From Bog-752 sp963799395 (GTDB taxonomy: Bacteria > Actinomycetota > Thermoleophilia > UBA2241), in assembly GCA_963799395.1 (NCBI GenBank), contig CAWCWZ010000070.1, positions 45,697 to 109,696 of the forward strand: a stretch of 64,000 bases of DNA, given 5' to 3'. Shown piece after piece: positions 42,225-50,930 of this stretch; position 1 is the stretch's first letter, and each line of letters starts with the position of its first letter. A program made the position numbers and the translations under genes. Below the pieces are notes generated by a model. It was not told where the DNA came from, did not search any database, and was given only the letters and a program-made list of their open reading frames with translations.

Positions 42225-42617
42225 GTGGCAGACACCATCCGTCTTGAGGTGACGGCGACTCCGGCCGCGCTGCCCGTCGTGCGCATGGTGCTGGGCGGCG
42301 TGGCTGCCCGCGTCGATCTGTCCCTCGACGAGATCGACGACCTGTACGTCGCCGTCGAGGAGCTGCTGTCGGCGGCCGCCGTGGCTGGCGAGGGCACCCG
42401 CCACGAGCTGACCATCGAGATCATCGACGACGGCGTGACCGTGAACGCCGGCCCGTTTCGGTCGTTGGGCCTCAAAGCCCGGCTCACCGGCGACCAGCCC
42501 GCCGGTGAGTTCGATCTGCGGACGGTCATGCGCGGGGTCGTCGAGTCGATCGAAATCTGCGCCGCGCCCGACGACTGCTTCTGCGTCGTGTTCGCCAAGC
42601 GGCGCGGCGGCGCCTGA
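42225..42617 (+). CDS. RsbW-like anti-sigma factor, HATPase fold with degenerate motifs
   Basis: 130 residues, GTG start with ACGAGG upstream. The overall RsbW/HATPase_c_2 pattern is present: LEVTATPAALPVVRMVLGGVAARVDLSLDEIDDLYVAVEELLSAA, with ELTIEIIDDGVTV and C-terminal RTVMRGVVESIEI. However, the N-box Asn expected in E-x-x-x-N-A is replaced (EELLSAA) and no DxGxG box is visible, so kinase activity is doubtful. It precedes the SigB-like sigma gene by 7 nt and is probably its regulator. It could be a pure binding anti-sigma factor rather than a switch kinase. Confidence 0.8.
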   Translation: MADTIRLEVTATPAALPVVRMVLGGVAARVDLSLDEIDDLYVAVEELLSAAAVAGEGTRHELTIEIIDDGVTVNAGPFRSLGLKARLTGDQPAGEFDLRTVMRGVVESIEICAAPDDCFCVVFAKRRGGA

Positions 42618-42624
42618 GGTCCCC

Positions 42625-43623
42625 ATGGCCGACGCCCACACCGAAGATCGGCCGCTCGACGAACCGTTCGCCGACCACGAGACCGACCGGGCGCGGGGCC
42701 AGGACGAGCTCTCGGCCGGCGACGACGAGCGCGAGACCGACGATCAGCTCTCAGACGACGATGAGCTCGAGGCCGGCGACGAACCCGAGGCCGGCGACGA
42801 ACCCGAGGCCGACGAGATCGACGACGAGGACCTGATCGAACGAGTCGTGCCCCCGACCGGCCGCGGCAAGGACGAATCCGAGAAGCTCGACCAGTTCCTG
42901 CTGCGCCGCTATCACCTGCACGGCGACCGCCGGGCCCGCGACCAGCTGATCACGATGTACCTGCCCCTGGTGCGCTCCCTGGCGCGGCGGTACTCGTCGC
43001 GCGGCGAGCACTTCGACGACCTCGTCCAGGTCGGCTCGATCGGCCTGATCAAGGCGATCGACCGCTTCGACCTCACCCGCGGCGTCGAGCTCACGACCTA
43101 CGCCACGCCCAACATCATCGGCGAGATCAAGCGCTACTTCCGCGACAAGGGCTGGTCGGTGCGCGTGCCGCGTGGCCTGCAGGAGCTCAACATCCGCCTG
43201 AACAAGGTGATCGACGAGCTCGTGCCCAAGCTGCAGCGTTCGCCCACCATCAACGAGATCGCCGAGGCCGCCGGGGCGACGCCCGAAGAGGTGCTCGAGG
43301 CGCTCGAAACGAGCCAGGCCTACAACTCGGTCTCGCTGCAGGCGGCGCCCAACGGCGAGTCGGGCGACGACGAGACCGGCCTGATCGACTACATGGGCAC
43401 CGAAGAAGAGGCCTACGACACGATGGAGGACCGCACGATGCTCGCCCCGGGCTTCGCCAAGCTCGACGCCCGCGAGCGCTACATCCTCCACCTGCGCTTC
43501 TTCGAGGGTCTCACGCAGTCGCAGATCGCGGCTCGTGTGGGGATCTCGCAGATGCATGTGTCGCGGCTCATTCGCCGGGCGCTCGAGAAGCTGCGGGCGA
43601 ACATCGGCGAAGGCGCCCTGTGA
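42625..43623 (+). CDS. sigma-70 family factor, SigB/SigF group, with acidic N-terminal extension
   Basis: 332 residues. The first 75 are almost purely acidic, including a duplicated GDEPEA (42769-42810). Then region 2 (LRRYHLHGDRRARDQLITMYLPLVRSLARRYS, DDLVQVGSIGLIKAIDRFD, TYATPNIIGEIKRYFRDKGW), region 3 (VPRGLQELNIRLNKVIDEL, SPTINEIAEAAG) and region 4 (LDARERYILHLRFFEGLTQSQIAARVGISQMHVSRLIRRALEKL). RYFRDKGWSVRVPRGLQEL is the SigB/F/G signature. Paired with the upstream anti-sigma-like gene. ATG start with TGAGGTCCCC. The acidic tail may compete with DNA or serve the partner; unproven. Confidence 0.93.
   Translation: MADAHTEDRPLDEPFADHETDRARGQDELSAGDDERETDDQLSDDDELEAGDEPEAGDEPEADEIDDEDLIERVVPPTGRGKDESEKLDQFLLRRYHLHGDRRARDQLITMYLPLVRSLARRYSSRGEHFDDLVQVGSIGLIKAIDRFDLTRGVELTTYATPNIIGEIKRYFRDKGWSVRVPRGLQELNIRLNKVIDELVPKLQRSPTINEIAEAAGATPEEVLEALETSQAYNSVSLQAAPNGESGDDETGLIDYMGTEEEAYDTMEDRTMLAPGFAKLDARERYILHLRFFEGLTQSQIAARVGISQMHVSRLIRRALEKLRANIGEGAL
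42769..42810 (+). repeat. 18-bp tandem repeat in sigma factor N-terminus
   Basis: Two perfect copies of an 18-bp unit (42769-42786, 42787-42804) plus a 6-bp partial third encode repeated EAGDEP in the acidic extension. Confidence 0.9.
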
Positions 43624-43666
43624 GGCCTCGGCTCTGACCGGGAACAAGCTGCCGGATGAGGTGCGC

Positions 43667-46315
43667 ATGACCCAGGCAAGCAACGGTCCAACGCTGTCGT
43701 CGGCGGCGATCCGCCGGGCGTTCGGCGAGTTCTTCGAAGCCCGTGGCCACCTCGCGCCGCCGCCGGCCTCTCTCGTGCCGGCCGGCGATCCCAGCGTGCT
43801 GTTCACGACCGCCGGCATGCAGCAGTTCAAGCCCTACTATCTCGGCGTCGACACGCCGCCCGGCCGCCGGCTGACGACCTGCCAGCGCTGCTTTCGCACC
43901 TCCGACATCGAGAACGTCGGGCGCACCGCGCGCCATCTGACCTTCTTCGAGATGCTCGGCAACTTCTCGATCGGCGACTACTTCAAGCGCGAGGCGATCG
44001 CCTGGGCGCTCGAGTTCTCCGATCAGATCGGCATCGACCGGGCGCGCGTGAAGGTGAGCGTGTTCGGCGGCGACGATCAGGTGCCGGCCGACGACGAAGC
44101 CATCGCCATCTGGAAGTCGCATGGCTTCGCCGACCACGACATCGTGCGCCTCGGTCGTGGCGACAACTTCTGGGGGCCGGCCGGACCGACGGGCCCCTGC
44201 GGGCCGTGCACCGAGCTCTACTACGACATGGGAGAGGAGCACGGCTGCGGACGGCCCGACTGTGGCCCCGGCTGCGAGTGCGACCGCTGGATGGAGTACT
44301 GGAACCTCGTCTTCGTCCAGTACGAGATGGACGAGCGGGGCGGTCTTTCACCCCTGGCACAGCAGAGCATCGACACCGGCATGGGGCTCGAACGGGTCAG
44401 CGCGATTCATCAGGGCGTCGAGACGGTGTACGAGACCGACGGGTTCCGGCCGCTGATCGAGCTCGGCGAGCAGCTCTCGGGCGCCACCTACGGCGAGAGC
44501 GAGGTCGTGACGCGGGCCCTGCGCACCATGGCCGAGCACTCCCGCGGTATCGCCTTCCTCGTCATGGACGGGGTCCTGCCCGGCAACGAGGGACGCGACT
44601 ACGTCCTGCGGCGCATCATCCGGCGAGCCGTTCAGCAGGGCGTCGCGATAGGACTCGACGAGCCGTTCCTGGCTCGCCTGTGCGAGCGGGTCGTCGACCT
44701 CATGGGCGAAGCCTACCCGACGCTCGCGACGAGCCGCGACGCGATCGTCGAGATCGTCGGCGAGGAAGAGGCGCGCTTCACCCGCACCCTGAACCAGGGC
44801 ATGGGCATCTTAGACGAAGCCCTGCGCCGCGCCCGCGATTCGGGCGCCGAGCTACCTCCCGCGGTCGCCTTCGAGCTCCACGACACCTACGGCTTTCCGT
44901 TCGACCTCACCCGTGAGATCGTCCAGGACAGGGGCATGAGCGTCGATGAGGCGGGCTTCGAGCGGCTCATGGCCGAGCAGCGCGAGCGGGCCCGCACGGC
45001 CCAGCGGGCGGGCGAGAGCGGCCCGGGCGAGCTCGAAGCTTTCCAGCGCGACACGGCGGCCTTCGACACGACCTTCGTCGGCTATGAGCGCCTCGAGGTC
45101 TACACCATGGTGCGCGCCGCCCGCGTCCTCGCCGACGGACGGGTGGCGCTCAAGCTCGAGGAGTCGCCGTTCTACGCCGAGGGCGGCGGTCAGATCGCCG
45201 ACGCCGGCTGGATCCACACCGACTCCGGCAAGCTCGACGTGGTCGACGTCGTGCGCTTCGAGAACGATCAGGTCATCGTCGGTCGCCTGAGCGAGGGCGC
45301 CATCGCCGAGGGCGAGCGCGCCAAGGCGATGGTCAACGCGGTGCGCCGCCATCAGACGGCCTGCAACCACACCGCCACGCACCTGCTGCACAACGCCCTG
45401 CGCATCGTGCTCGGCGACGACGTGCGACAGGCGGGTTCCCTCGTGACCCCCGACCGGTTGCGGTTCGACTACAAGACGCGGCGCGCGCCGACGCCGGCCG
45501 AGCTTCGCCAGATCGAGGATCTCGTGAACCGGCGCATCGTCGAGAACCACCACGTGCGGCCGTTCGTCACGACCCGGGAGTACGCCGCCGAGATCGGCGC
45601 CCTCGCGTTCTTCGAAGAGAAGTACGGCGAGTTCGTCCGCGTGCTCGAGATCGACGAGTTCAGTCGCGAGCTGTGCGGCGGTACGCATGTGTCGTCCACT
45701 TCCCAGATCGGGCTCTGCAAGGTCACCGCCAGCACCTCGGTCGGCGCCAACACGCGGCGCCTCGAGGCGATCACCTCGGCGGCCGCGATCGAGCACTATC
45801 GCGACCTCGAGGCGCGCGAGGCCGCTCTCGCGGCCGAGCTCGGCGTGTCGGCGGAGCGCGTCGCCGACGTGGTCCGCCGTCGCCTCGACGAGATCGAGGA
45901 GCTCAGGCGCGCGGCCAGCGCCGCCGCCCGCGGCGAGCGCCGCGGGCGCGTCGACGAGCTTCTCGCCGCGGCGCTCGTGGTGGGCGAAGCGACGCTCGTC
46001 GCCGGGCAGGTCGAGGTCCAGAAGCCCGATGAGCTCCTCGCCCTGGCCGACGAGATCCGCGCGATGCGGCCGGAGGCGGCGGTCGTGCTGCTCGCCGGCA
46101 TCGACGGGCGCGTCGCCGTGGTGGTCGCCGCGACCGACGCCCTCGTGGGGCGGGGGCTGCGGGCCAACGAGGTCCTCTCCGCCATGACGCCGGCCATCGA
46201 CGGCCGCGGCGGCGGCAAGCCGACGCTCGCCCGCGGCGGCGGCACGAACGTCGACGGCATGGCCGCGGCGCTCGAGGCGGGCGTCGCCAAGGCCCGGGAG
46301 CTCCTCGGGGGCTAG
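43667..46315 (+). CDS. alaS: alanyl-tRNA synthetase
   Basis: Class II synthetase with editing domain. 882 residues. Start ATG 43667 gives MTQASNGPTLSSAAIRRAFGEFFEARGH; the frame extends upstream into the sigma gene but that is not family-like. Catalytic core FTTAGMQQFKPYYLG, CQRCFRTSDIENVGRTARHLTFFEMLGNFSIGDYFK; editing-site HTATHLLHNALR and CGGTHVSST for metal binding; C-Ala domain with GRGGGKPTLARGGG. A cysteine-rich insert DCGPGCECDRWMEYWNLVF is present in the aminoacylation domain, as in standard AlaS. Followed after 2 nt by ruvX, typical of Actinomycetota. Confidence 0.97.
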   Translation: MTQASNGPTLSSAAIRRAFGEFFEARGHLAPPPASLVPAGDPSVLFTTAGMQQFKPYYLGVDTPPGRRLTTCQRCFRTSDIENVGRTARHLTFFEMLGNFSIGDYFKREAIAWALEFSDQIGIDRARVKVSVFGGDDQVPADDEAIAIWKSHGFADHDIVRLGRGDNFWGPAGPTGPCGPCTELYYDMGEEHGCGRPDCGPGCECDRWMEYWNLVFVQYEMDERGGLSPLAQQSIDTGMGLERVSAIHQGVETVYETDGFRPLIELGEQLSGATYGESEVVTRALRTMAEHSRGIAFLVMDGVLPGNEGRDYVLRRIIRRAVQQGVAIGLDEPFLARLCERVVDLMGEAYPTLATSRDAIVEIVGEEEARFTRTLNQGMGILDEALRRARDSGAELPPAVAFELHDTYGFPFDLTREIVQDRGMSVDEAGFERLMAEQRERARTAQRAGESGPGELEAFQRDTAAFDTTFVGYERLEVYTMVRAARVLADGRVALKLEESPFYAEGGGQIADAGWIHTDSGKLDVVDVVRFENDQVIVGRLSEGAIAEGERAKAMVNAVRRHQTACNHTATHLLHNALRIVLGDDVRQAGSLVTPDRLRFDYKTRRAPTPAELRQIEDLVNRRIVENHHVRPFVTTREYAAEIGALAFFEEKYGEFVRVLEIDEFSRELCGGTHVSSTSQIGLCKVTASTSVGANTRRLEAITSAAAIEHYRDLEAREAALAAELGVSAERVADVVRRRLDEIEELRRAASAAARGERRGRVDELLAAALVVGEATLVAGQVEVQKPDELLALADEIRAMRPEAAVVLLAGIDGRVAVVVAATDALVGRGLRANEVLSAMTPAIDGRGGGKPTLARGGGTNVDGMAAALEAGVAKARELLGG

Positions 46316-46317
46316 AC

Positions 46318-46698
46318 GTGCGGCTCCTGGCGCTCGACTACGGCGTCGCGCGCACCGGCGTCGCCATCTCCGACGAGACGGGCAGCATCGCCCGGCCGCT
46401 GACCGTCGTCGCCCGCGCCGGCACGCCCGCCGGTCTCGCCGCGGTCGGGGAGCTCGTGACCACCCAGGGCGTGTCGCGGGTCGTGGTCGGCCTGCCCGTG
46501 TCGCTCGACGGGGCCGAGCATGGCCAGGCGCGCGAGGTGCGCTCGTTCGTGGCCCGGCTGCGCCGCGAGATCGACGTGCCGGTCGTCCTGTACGATGAAC
46601 GCTTCACGACGGCGATCGCCCGGCAGCGGGGGGGAAGAGGACCGCTCGACGCCCGGGCGGCGGCACAGATCCTCGAAGACTACCTGGACTCGACATGA
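46318..46698 (+). CDS. ruvX: RuvX/YqgF Holliday-junction resolvase-like nuclease
   Basis: RNase H-fold protein of the YqgF family; roles reported include 16S rRNA 5' processing and junction resolution. 126 residues. Metal-site Asp in LALDYGVARTGVAISDE, VVVGLPVSLDG, VPVVLYDERFTT, and the terminal DARAAAQILEDYLD are all present. GTG start 2 nt after alaS; ATGA overlap with mltG. Confidence 0.95.
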   Translation: MRLLALDYGVARTGVAISDETGSIARPLTVVARAGTPAGLAAVGELVTTQGVSRVVVGLPVSLDGAEHGQAREVRSFVARLRREIDVPVVLYDERFTTAIARQRGGRGPLDARAAAQILEDYLDST

Positions 46699-47858
46699 GC
46701 TTCGGCTACGACGGCAAGGCGGACCAGAGCCGGTTCGAGTCGTCCGACCGCGACGAGCGCCCGTCGCGGGGCGAGCGCGAGGCCGCGCGTCGCGCTCCGT
46801 CACGCCGCAAGCCGCGCGGGCGCCCGCCGCGCGCCCGCAAGCCGCGCGGGCGTCCGCCGCGAGTGCTGCGCCTCCTGGCCGTCGCGATCGTCGTGCTGCT
46901 GCTCGCCGGTCTGGGGGTCGGCCTCTACCTGAAGTCGTACTTCTCGACCGGCCGGCCGGGAAAGGTCGTCACCGTGACGGTCCCGCAGGGCGCGAGCCTC
47001 GCCGAGATCTCGCGGATCCTGCAGACCGCCGGGGTCGTCCGGCACGCCGGAGCGTTCTCCATCAGGGCCCAGACCGACGGCTACGGCAGCGACTTCAAGT
47101 CCGGCGTCTACCGCCTTCGGCTGAACGAGCCCTACGACACGCTGGTCGCCGCGCTCCGGCACGGGCCACCGCTGCTGCGGGTGACGATCCCCGAGGGCTA
47201 CACCGCCCGTCAGACCGCCGACCTCCTCGCCAGGACGATCCCGGGCTTCAGCGCACGCCTCTACATCGACCTCACGCTGGTCCACCCGCTGGCGTTCAGC
47301 TGTCCCGGGTTTCGCAGCGGCGGTCCGCTGGAAGGGTTCCTGTTCCCGGCGACCTACGACGTGTCGCCCACGATCTCGGCGCGTGCCTTCATAGGGCAGC
47401 AGCTCGCCGCCTTCCGCTCCGCCATGGCGCGCGTCGACCTGAGCCGCGCCGCCGCGAAGAACCTCACCGAGTACGACGTGGTGATCATCGGCTCCATGAT
47501 CGAGCGCGAGATAGAGGTGCCGGCGGAGCGGCCACTCGCCGCCGCCGTCATCTGGAACCGCTTGCACCTGCACATGAGGCTGCAGATCGACGCGACCGTC
47601 GAGTACGCGCTGCCAGTGTACAAGCCTGTGCTCTCGTACCACGATCTGCGGACCGTGTCGCCGTACAACACCTACCTGCACGCCGGCCTGCCGCCGACGC
47701 CCATCGCCAACCCCGGGCTCGCGTCGCTGCAGGCCGCGGCCCATCCCGCCGGCGTCGACTACCTCTACTACGTGGCCCGCAACGACGGCAGCGGCCGGCA
47801 CTACTTCTCGGCGAGCTACGCCCAGTTCCTCCTGGACAAGGCGCGGGCTCAGCACTAG
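46695..47858 (+). CDS. mltG: endolytic transglycosylase MltG with basic cytoplasmic tail
   Basis: Inner-membrane enzyme that cleaves nascent glycan strands and sets chain length. 387 residues. The N-terminal cytoplasmic part (about 55 residues) contains two tandem RKPRGRPPR elements resembling AT-hooks, then a TM helix (LRLLAVAIVVLLLAGLGVGLYL). The YceG/MltG domain follows: VPQGASLAEISRILQTAGVV, IPEGYTARQTADLLA, PLEGFLFPATYDV, catalytic Glu in IGSMIEREIEVPAERPLAAAVIWNRL, and LQIDATVEYAL...SPYNTYLHAGLPPTPIANPG. Family-typical length. Overlaps ruvX by 4 nt. Confidence 0.96.
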   Translation: MSFGYDGKADQSRFESSDRDERPSRGEREAARRAPSRRKPRGRPPRARKPRGRPPRVLRLLAVAIVVLLLAGLGVGLYLKSYFSTGRPGKVVTVTVPQGASLAEISRILQTAGVVRHAGAFSIRAQTDGYGSDFKSGVYRLRLNEPYDTLVAALRHGPPLLRVTIPEGYTARQTADLLARTIPGFSARLYIDLTLVHPLAFSCPGFRSGGPLEGFLFPATYDVSPTISARAFIGQQLAAFRSAMARVDLSRAAAKNLTEYDVVIIGSMIEREIEVPAERPLAAAVIWNRLHLHMRLQIDATVEYALPVYKPVLSYHDLRTVSPYNTYLHAGLPPTPIANPGLASLQAAAHPAGVDYLYYVARNDGSGRHYFSASYAQFLLDKARAQH

Positions 47859-47977
47859 GGGCGGGCGCCGCCACGTCGCCGCCCGAGGCAGGATGTCGAG
47901 CGCCGATGTGCAAGCTTTGCAGGGACGGCCGGCGATCCGCTCATTTGCCGTCTCGACCACCCTGGGGGGCGACCGAC

Positions 47978-48829
47978 GTGACCACGATCGCAGGAAGCAC
48001 CGTCCTGACCGGCATCATCGGCTGGCCGGTGTCGCATTCGCTCTCGCCGGCCATGCACAACGCCGCCTTCGCGGCGCTCGGCCTGGACATGGCCTACGTG
48101 CCGCTGCCGGTCGCCCCGGAGGGCGTCGCGGCCGCGATCGGGGGGCTGCGCGCGCTCGGCTTTCGGGGCGCCAACGTCACCATGCCGCACAAGGCGGCGG
48201 TCCTGCCGTTCCTCGATCACGTCGCCGACGACGCCCTGGGCATCGCGGCGGTGAACACGATCGTCGTCGACGACGACGCGCTGCGCGGCTACAACACCGA
48301 CGTCGGCGGCTTCGTGGCCGCCTGCGCGACGTCGTGCCCGAGCCTCTGAGCGGCGCCTCGGGCCTCGTGCTCGGGGCCGGCGGCGCCGCCCGGGCGGCCG
48401 TCCTCGGCCTGCTCCGTCTGGGGGTGCGGCGCTGCGTGATCGTCAATCGTTCGGTCGCCCACGCGCGGGAGCTCGTCGAAGGCGCTGCAGCCGTTCGACG
48501 AGGAGGCGGGCTTCGCCGTCGTGGCCCTCGACGAGCTCGCCGCCGCCGAGGTCCGCGGCGCCGACATCGTGGTCAACGCCACCCCTCTCGGCATGGCCGA
48601 ACCGCTTAAAGTGCCGGGGGTTTTGGTCGATAACATCCGACGTGACCACATTGTGTACGACGTGGTTTACGGAAAGCGGCCGACGATGCCTCTCGAACGT
48701 GCCCGGGCGACGGGAGCGCGGGCCATCGACGGCTTGAGCATGCTCACTTGGCAGGCCGCGCTCTCGTTCGAGCTCTGGACGGGGCGGGTCGCGCCACTGG
48801 AAGTGATGCGCAGTGCCGCACGACGATGA
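47978..48829 (+). CDS. aroE: shikimate dehydrogenase (two compensating frameshifts)
   Basis: NADPH-dependent reduction of 3-dehydroshikimate in aromatic biosynthesis. 283 residues after adding one base near 48330 (VAA|LRDVVPEPLSGA) and removing one near 48487 (ARELVE|ALQPFDEEAGF). Substrate-site VLTGIIGWPVSHSLSPAMHNAAF, catalytic Lys in GANVTMPHKAAVLPF, NTIVVDDDALRGYNTDVGGF; nucleotide site GLVLGAGGAARAAVLGLL; C-terminal DIVVNATPLGM and GLSMLTWQAALSFELWTG. GTG at 47978 gives TTIAGSTVLTGIIG. The 119 nt after mltG hold no recognisable feature. The 3' end contains a pilB promoter candidate and overlaps pilB. Confidence 0.92.
48607..48633 (+). promoter_or_regulatory. sigma-28/WhiG-like promoter candidate before pilB
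   Basis: TAAA (48607-48610; context TTAAAG), exactly 15 nt, then GTCGATAA (48626-48633): 7 of 8 matches to the GCCGATAA -10 of the FliA/WhiG class. It sits within the 3' part of aroE, 180 nt upstream of the pilB start. Confidence 0.6.
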
Positions 48830-50907
48830 AGGCCGGGTCAAGGGTCGCGTAGCGGCCGGCGACGGGGGACTTCCAGAGATCGAGATCGTCTCGAGCTCCG
48901 ATGTCGATCCGGCCGGAACCGACGATTGGGACGATGGCTACTCGACCGAACGGCGATCAGGAGGCGGACGGCTTCGTCGAGCACGAGCCACGACGAGATC
49001 CTCGAAGCCGACGGCATGTTCGACGTCCTGGCCGACCTCGACGAATCCAGCGACGTGGCCACGGTCCGGCCCATGGAGATCTTCGACGTGGCCGAACTGC
49101 CGCTACCCGGCAGCGTCGACGACGAGACGCCGGCGAGACCGACGACGGGGCGCACGGCACGGGCGTCGACGCGGTCCTCGAACGGTTGCAGGCGGCCGAC
49201 GCGGCCGCCGCCTCCGGCTCGCCGGTGCCGCTGCGGGCGAGCAAGAAGCGCCTCGGCGAGATCCTGGTCGACATGGGTCTCGTCACCGAGGAGCAGATCG
49301 AAAGCTGCCTCGTGCGCCAGAAGGACACGCTCAAGCGCCTCGGCCAGCTCCTCCTCGAGGACAAGACGATCACCGAGCTCGACCTGACCAAGGCGCTCGC
49401 CACCAAGTTCGGCATCGAGTACCTCGACCTCACCAAGACCCAGCTCGACATGGCCGCCGCCGGCCTGCTGTCGGAGCGGCTCTGCCGGCGCTACGGCGCG
49501 ATCCCGGTGCGGTTCCTCGACGACACCACGCTGCAGGTCGCCATGATCGACCCGGCCAACGTCCTGGTGGCCGACGACCTGCGCATCATGACCGGCTACA
49601 CGATCGTGCCGGCCATCGCGAGCGAAGAGGACATCTACGGGGCGATCGGCAAGCTGAACCGTCTCGACGATCACGTGACCGAGAACTCGGAATCGGTCTC
49701 GCAGGCCGACGACGAGATCACCGACATCCGCGAGATGACCGAGGAGCCGCCGATCGTCAAGCTCGTCAACTCGGTGATCGCGCAGTCCGTCGACGACGCC
49801 GCGAGCGACATCCATTTCGAACCGCAGGCCAAGGAGCTGGTCGTACGATTCCGCCTCGACGGCGTTCTCCACGAGGTCATGTCGGTGCCGCGGCGCATGC
49901 AGAACGGCGTGATCAGCCGCCTCAAGGTCATGGCCGATCTCGACATCGCCGAGCGCCGCGTGCCGCAGGACGGTCGCATCGGCCTCGTGGTCGGCGGCAA
50001 GCCCATCGACATGCGCGTCGCCACGCTGCCGACCGTGTACGGCGAGAAGATCGTCATGCGTCTGCTCGACAAGTCGAACGTCATGCTCGACCTGTCCGAT
50101 CTCGGCTTCTCACCCAAGGCGCTCAAGCGCTACAAGCGCTCGTTCATGCGGCCGTACGGCGCCATCTTCGTCACCGGACCGACGGGCTCGGGCAAGTCGA
50201 CCACGCTCTACGCGACGCTGAACATCATCAACTCGCCGGAGAGCAACGTGATCACCGTCGAGGACCCGGTCGAGTACCGGCTGCCGGGCATCAACCAGGT
50301 CCAGGTCAACACCAAGGCGGGCATGACCTTCCCCGCGGCGCTGCGCTCGATCCTGCGCTGCGACCCCGACATCGTGATGGTCGGCGAGGTCCGCGACCAC
50401 GAGACCGCCGCCATCGCCATCGAGTCGGCCCTGACTGGCCACCTCGTTCTCACCACGCTCCACACCAACGACGCGCCAGGCGCGCTGTCTCGCCTCACCG
50501 AGATGGGCATCGAACCCTTCCTCACCTCGTCGGCCGTGGACTGCGTTCTGGCTCAGCGCCTGGCGCGTCGTCTCTGCAAGGAGTGCAAGGAACCCTACGA
50601 ACCGTCCGAGGAGATGCTCAAGAAAAACGACTTTCCGCCCGAGGTCTTTGAGATGGGCAAGGTGACGCTGTACCGGCCCAAGGGCTGTTCACGGTGCAAC
50701 AACACAGGCTACAAGGGACGACTCGGGATCTACGAGGTCATGGTCATGAGCGAAGCCATCCGCAGGCTGACCGTCGAGCGCAAGAGCGCCGACGAGATCA
50801 GTCGCGTGGCGCAGGCCGAGGGCATGAGGAACCTGCGCGAGGACGGCATCGACAAGGTGCTCCTGGGTCAGACCTCGATCGAAGAGATCGCCCGGGTCAT
50901 CATCTGA
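48813..50907 (+). CDS. pilB: type IV pilus extension ATPase PilB with MshEN c-di-GMP-binding domain (frameshifts in N-terminus)
   Basis: Hexameric motor that powers pilus assembly. About 697 residues from GTG 48813, overlapping aroE. An acidic N-terminal 120 residues is broken by about three indels (48950-49150) before the frame settles. The MshEN domain then shows two RLG motifs (49249 and 49336) whose starts are 29 residues apart, the 24+5 spacing of the c-di-GMP-binding family: RLGEILVDMGLVTEEQIE and RLGQLLLEDKTITELDL. ATPase core: GPTGSGKSTTLYATL (Walker A), VEDPVEYRLPGINQVQVN (Asp box), RCDPDIVMVGEVRDHETA, TLHTNDAPGALSRLTEM; zinc site CKECKEP...CSRCNNTGYKGRLGIYEV. Confidence 0.93.
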
Positions 50908-50930
50908 CAACTTGCGAGGGGACGAAGATC

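Noticed and set aside
47859..47977. Possible small RNA or ORF between mltG and aroE
   Set aside because: No stable extended hairpin, promoter or ribosome-site-backed short ORF could be supported; left unannotated.
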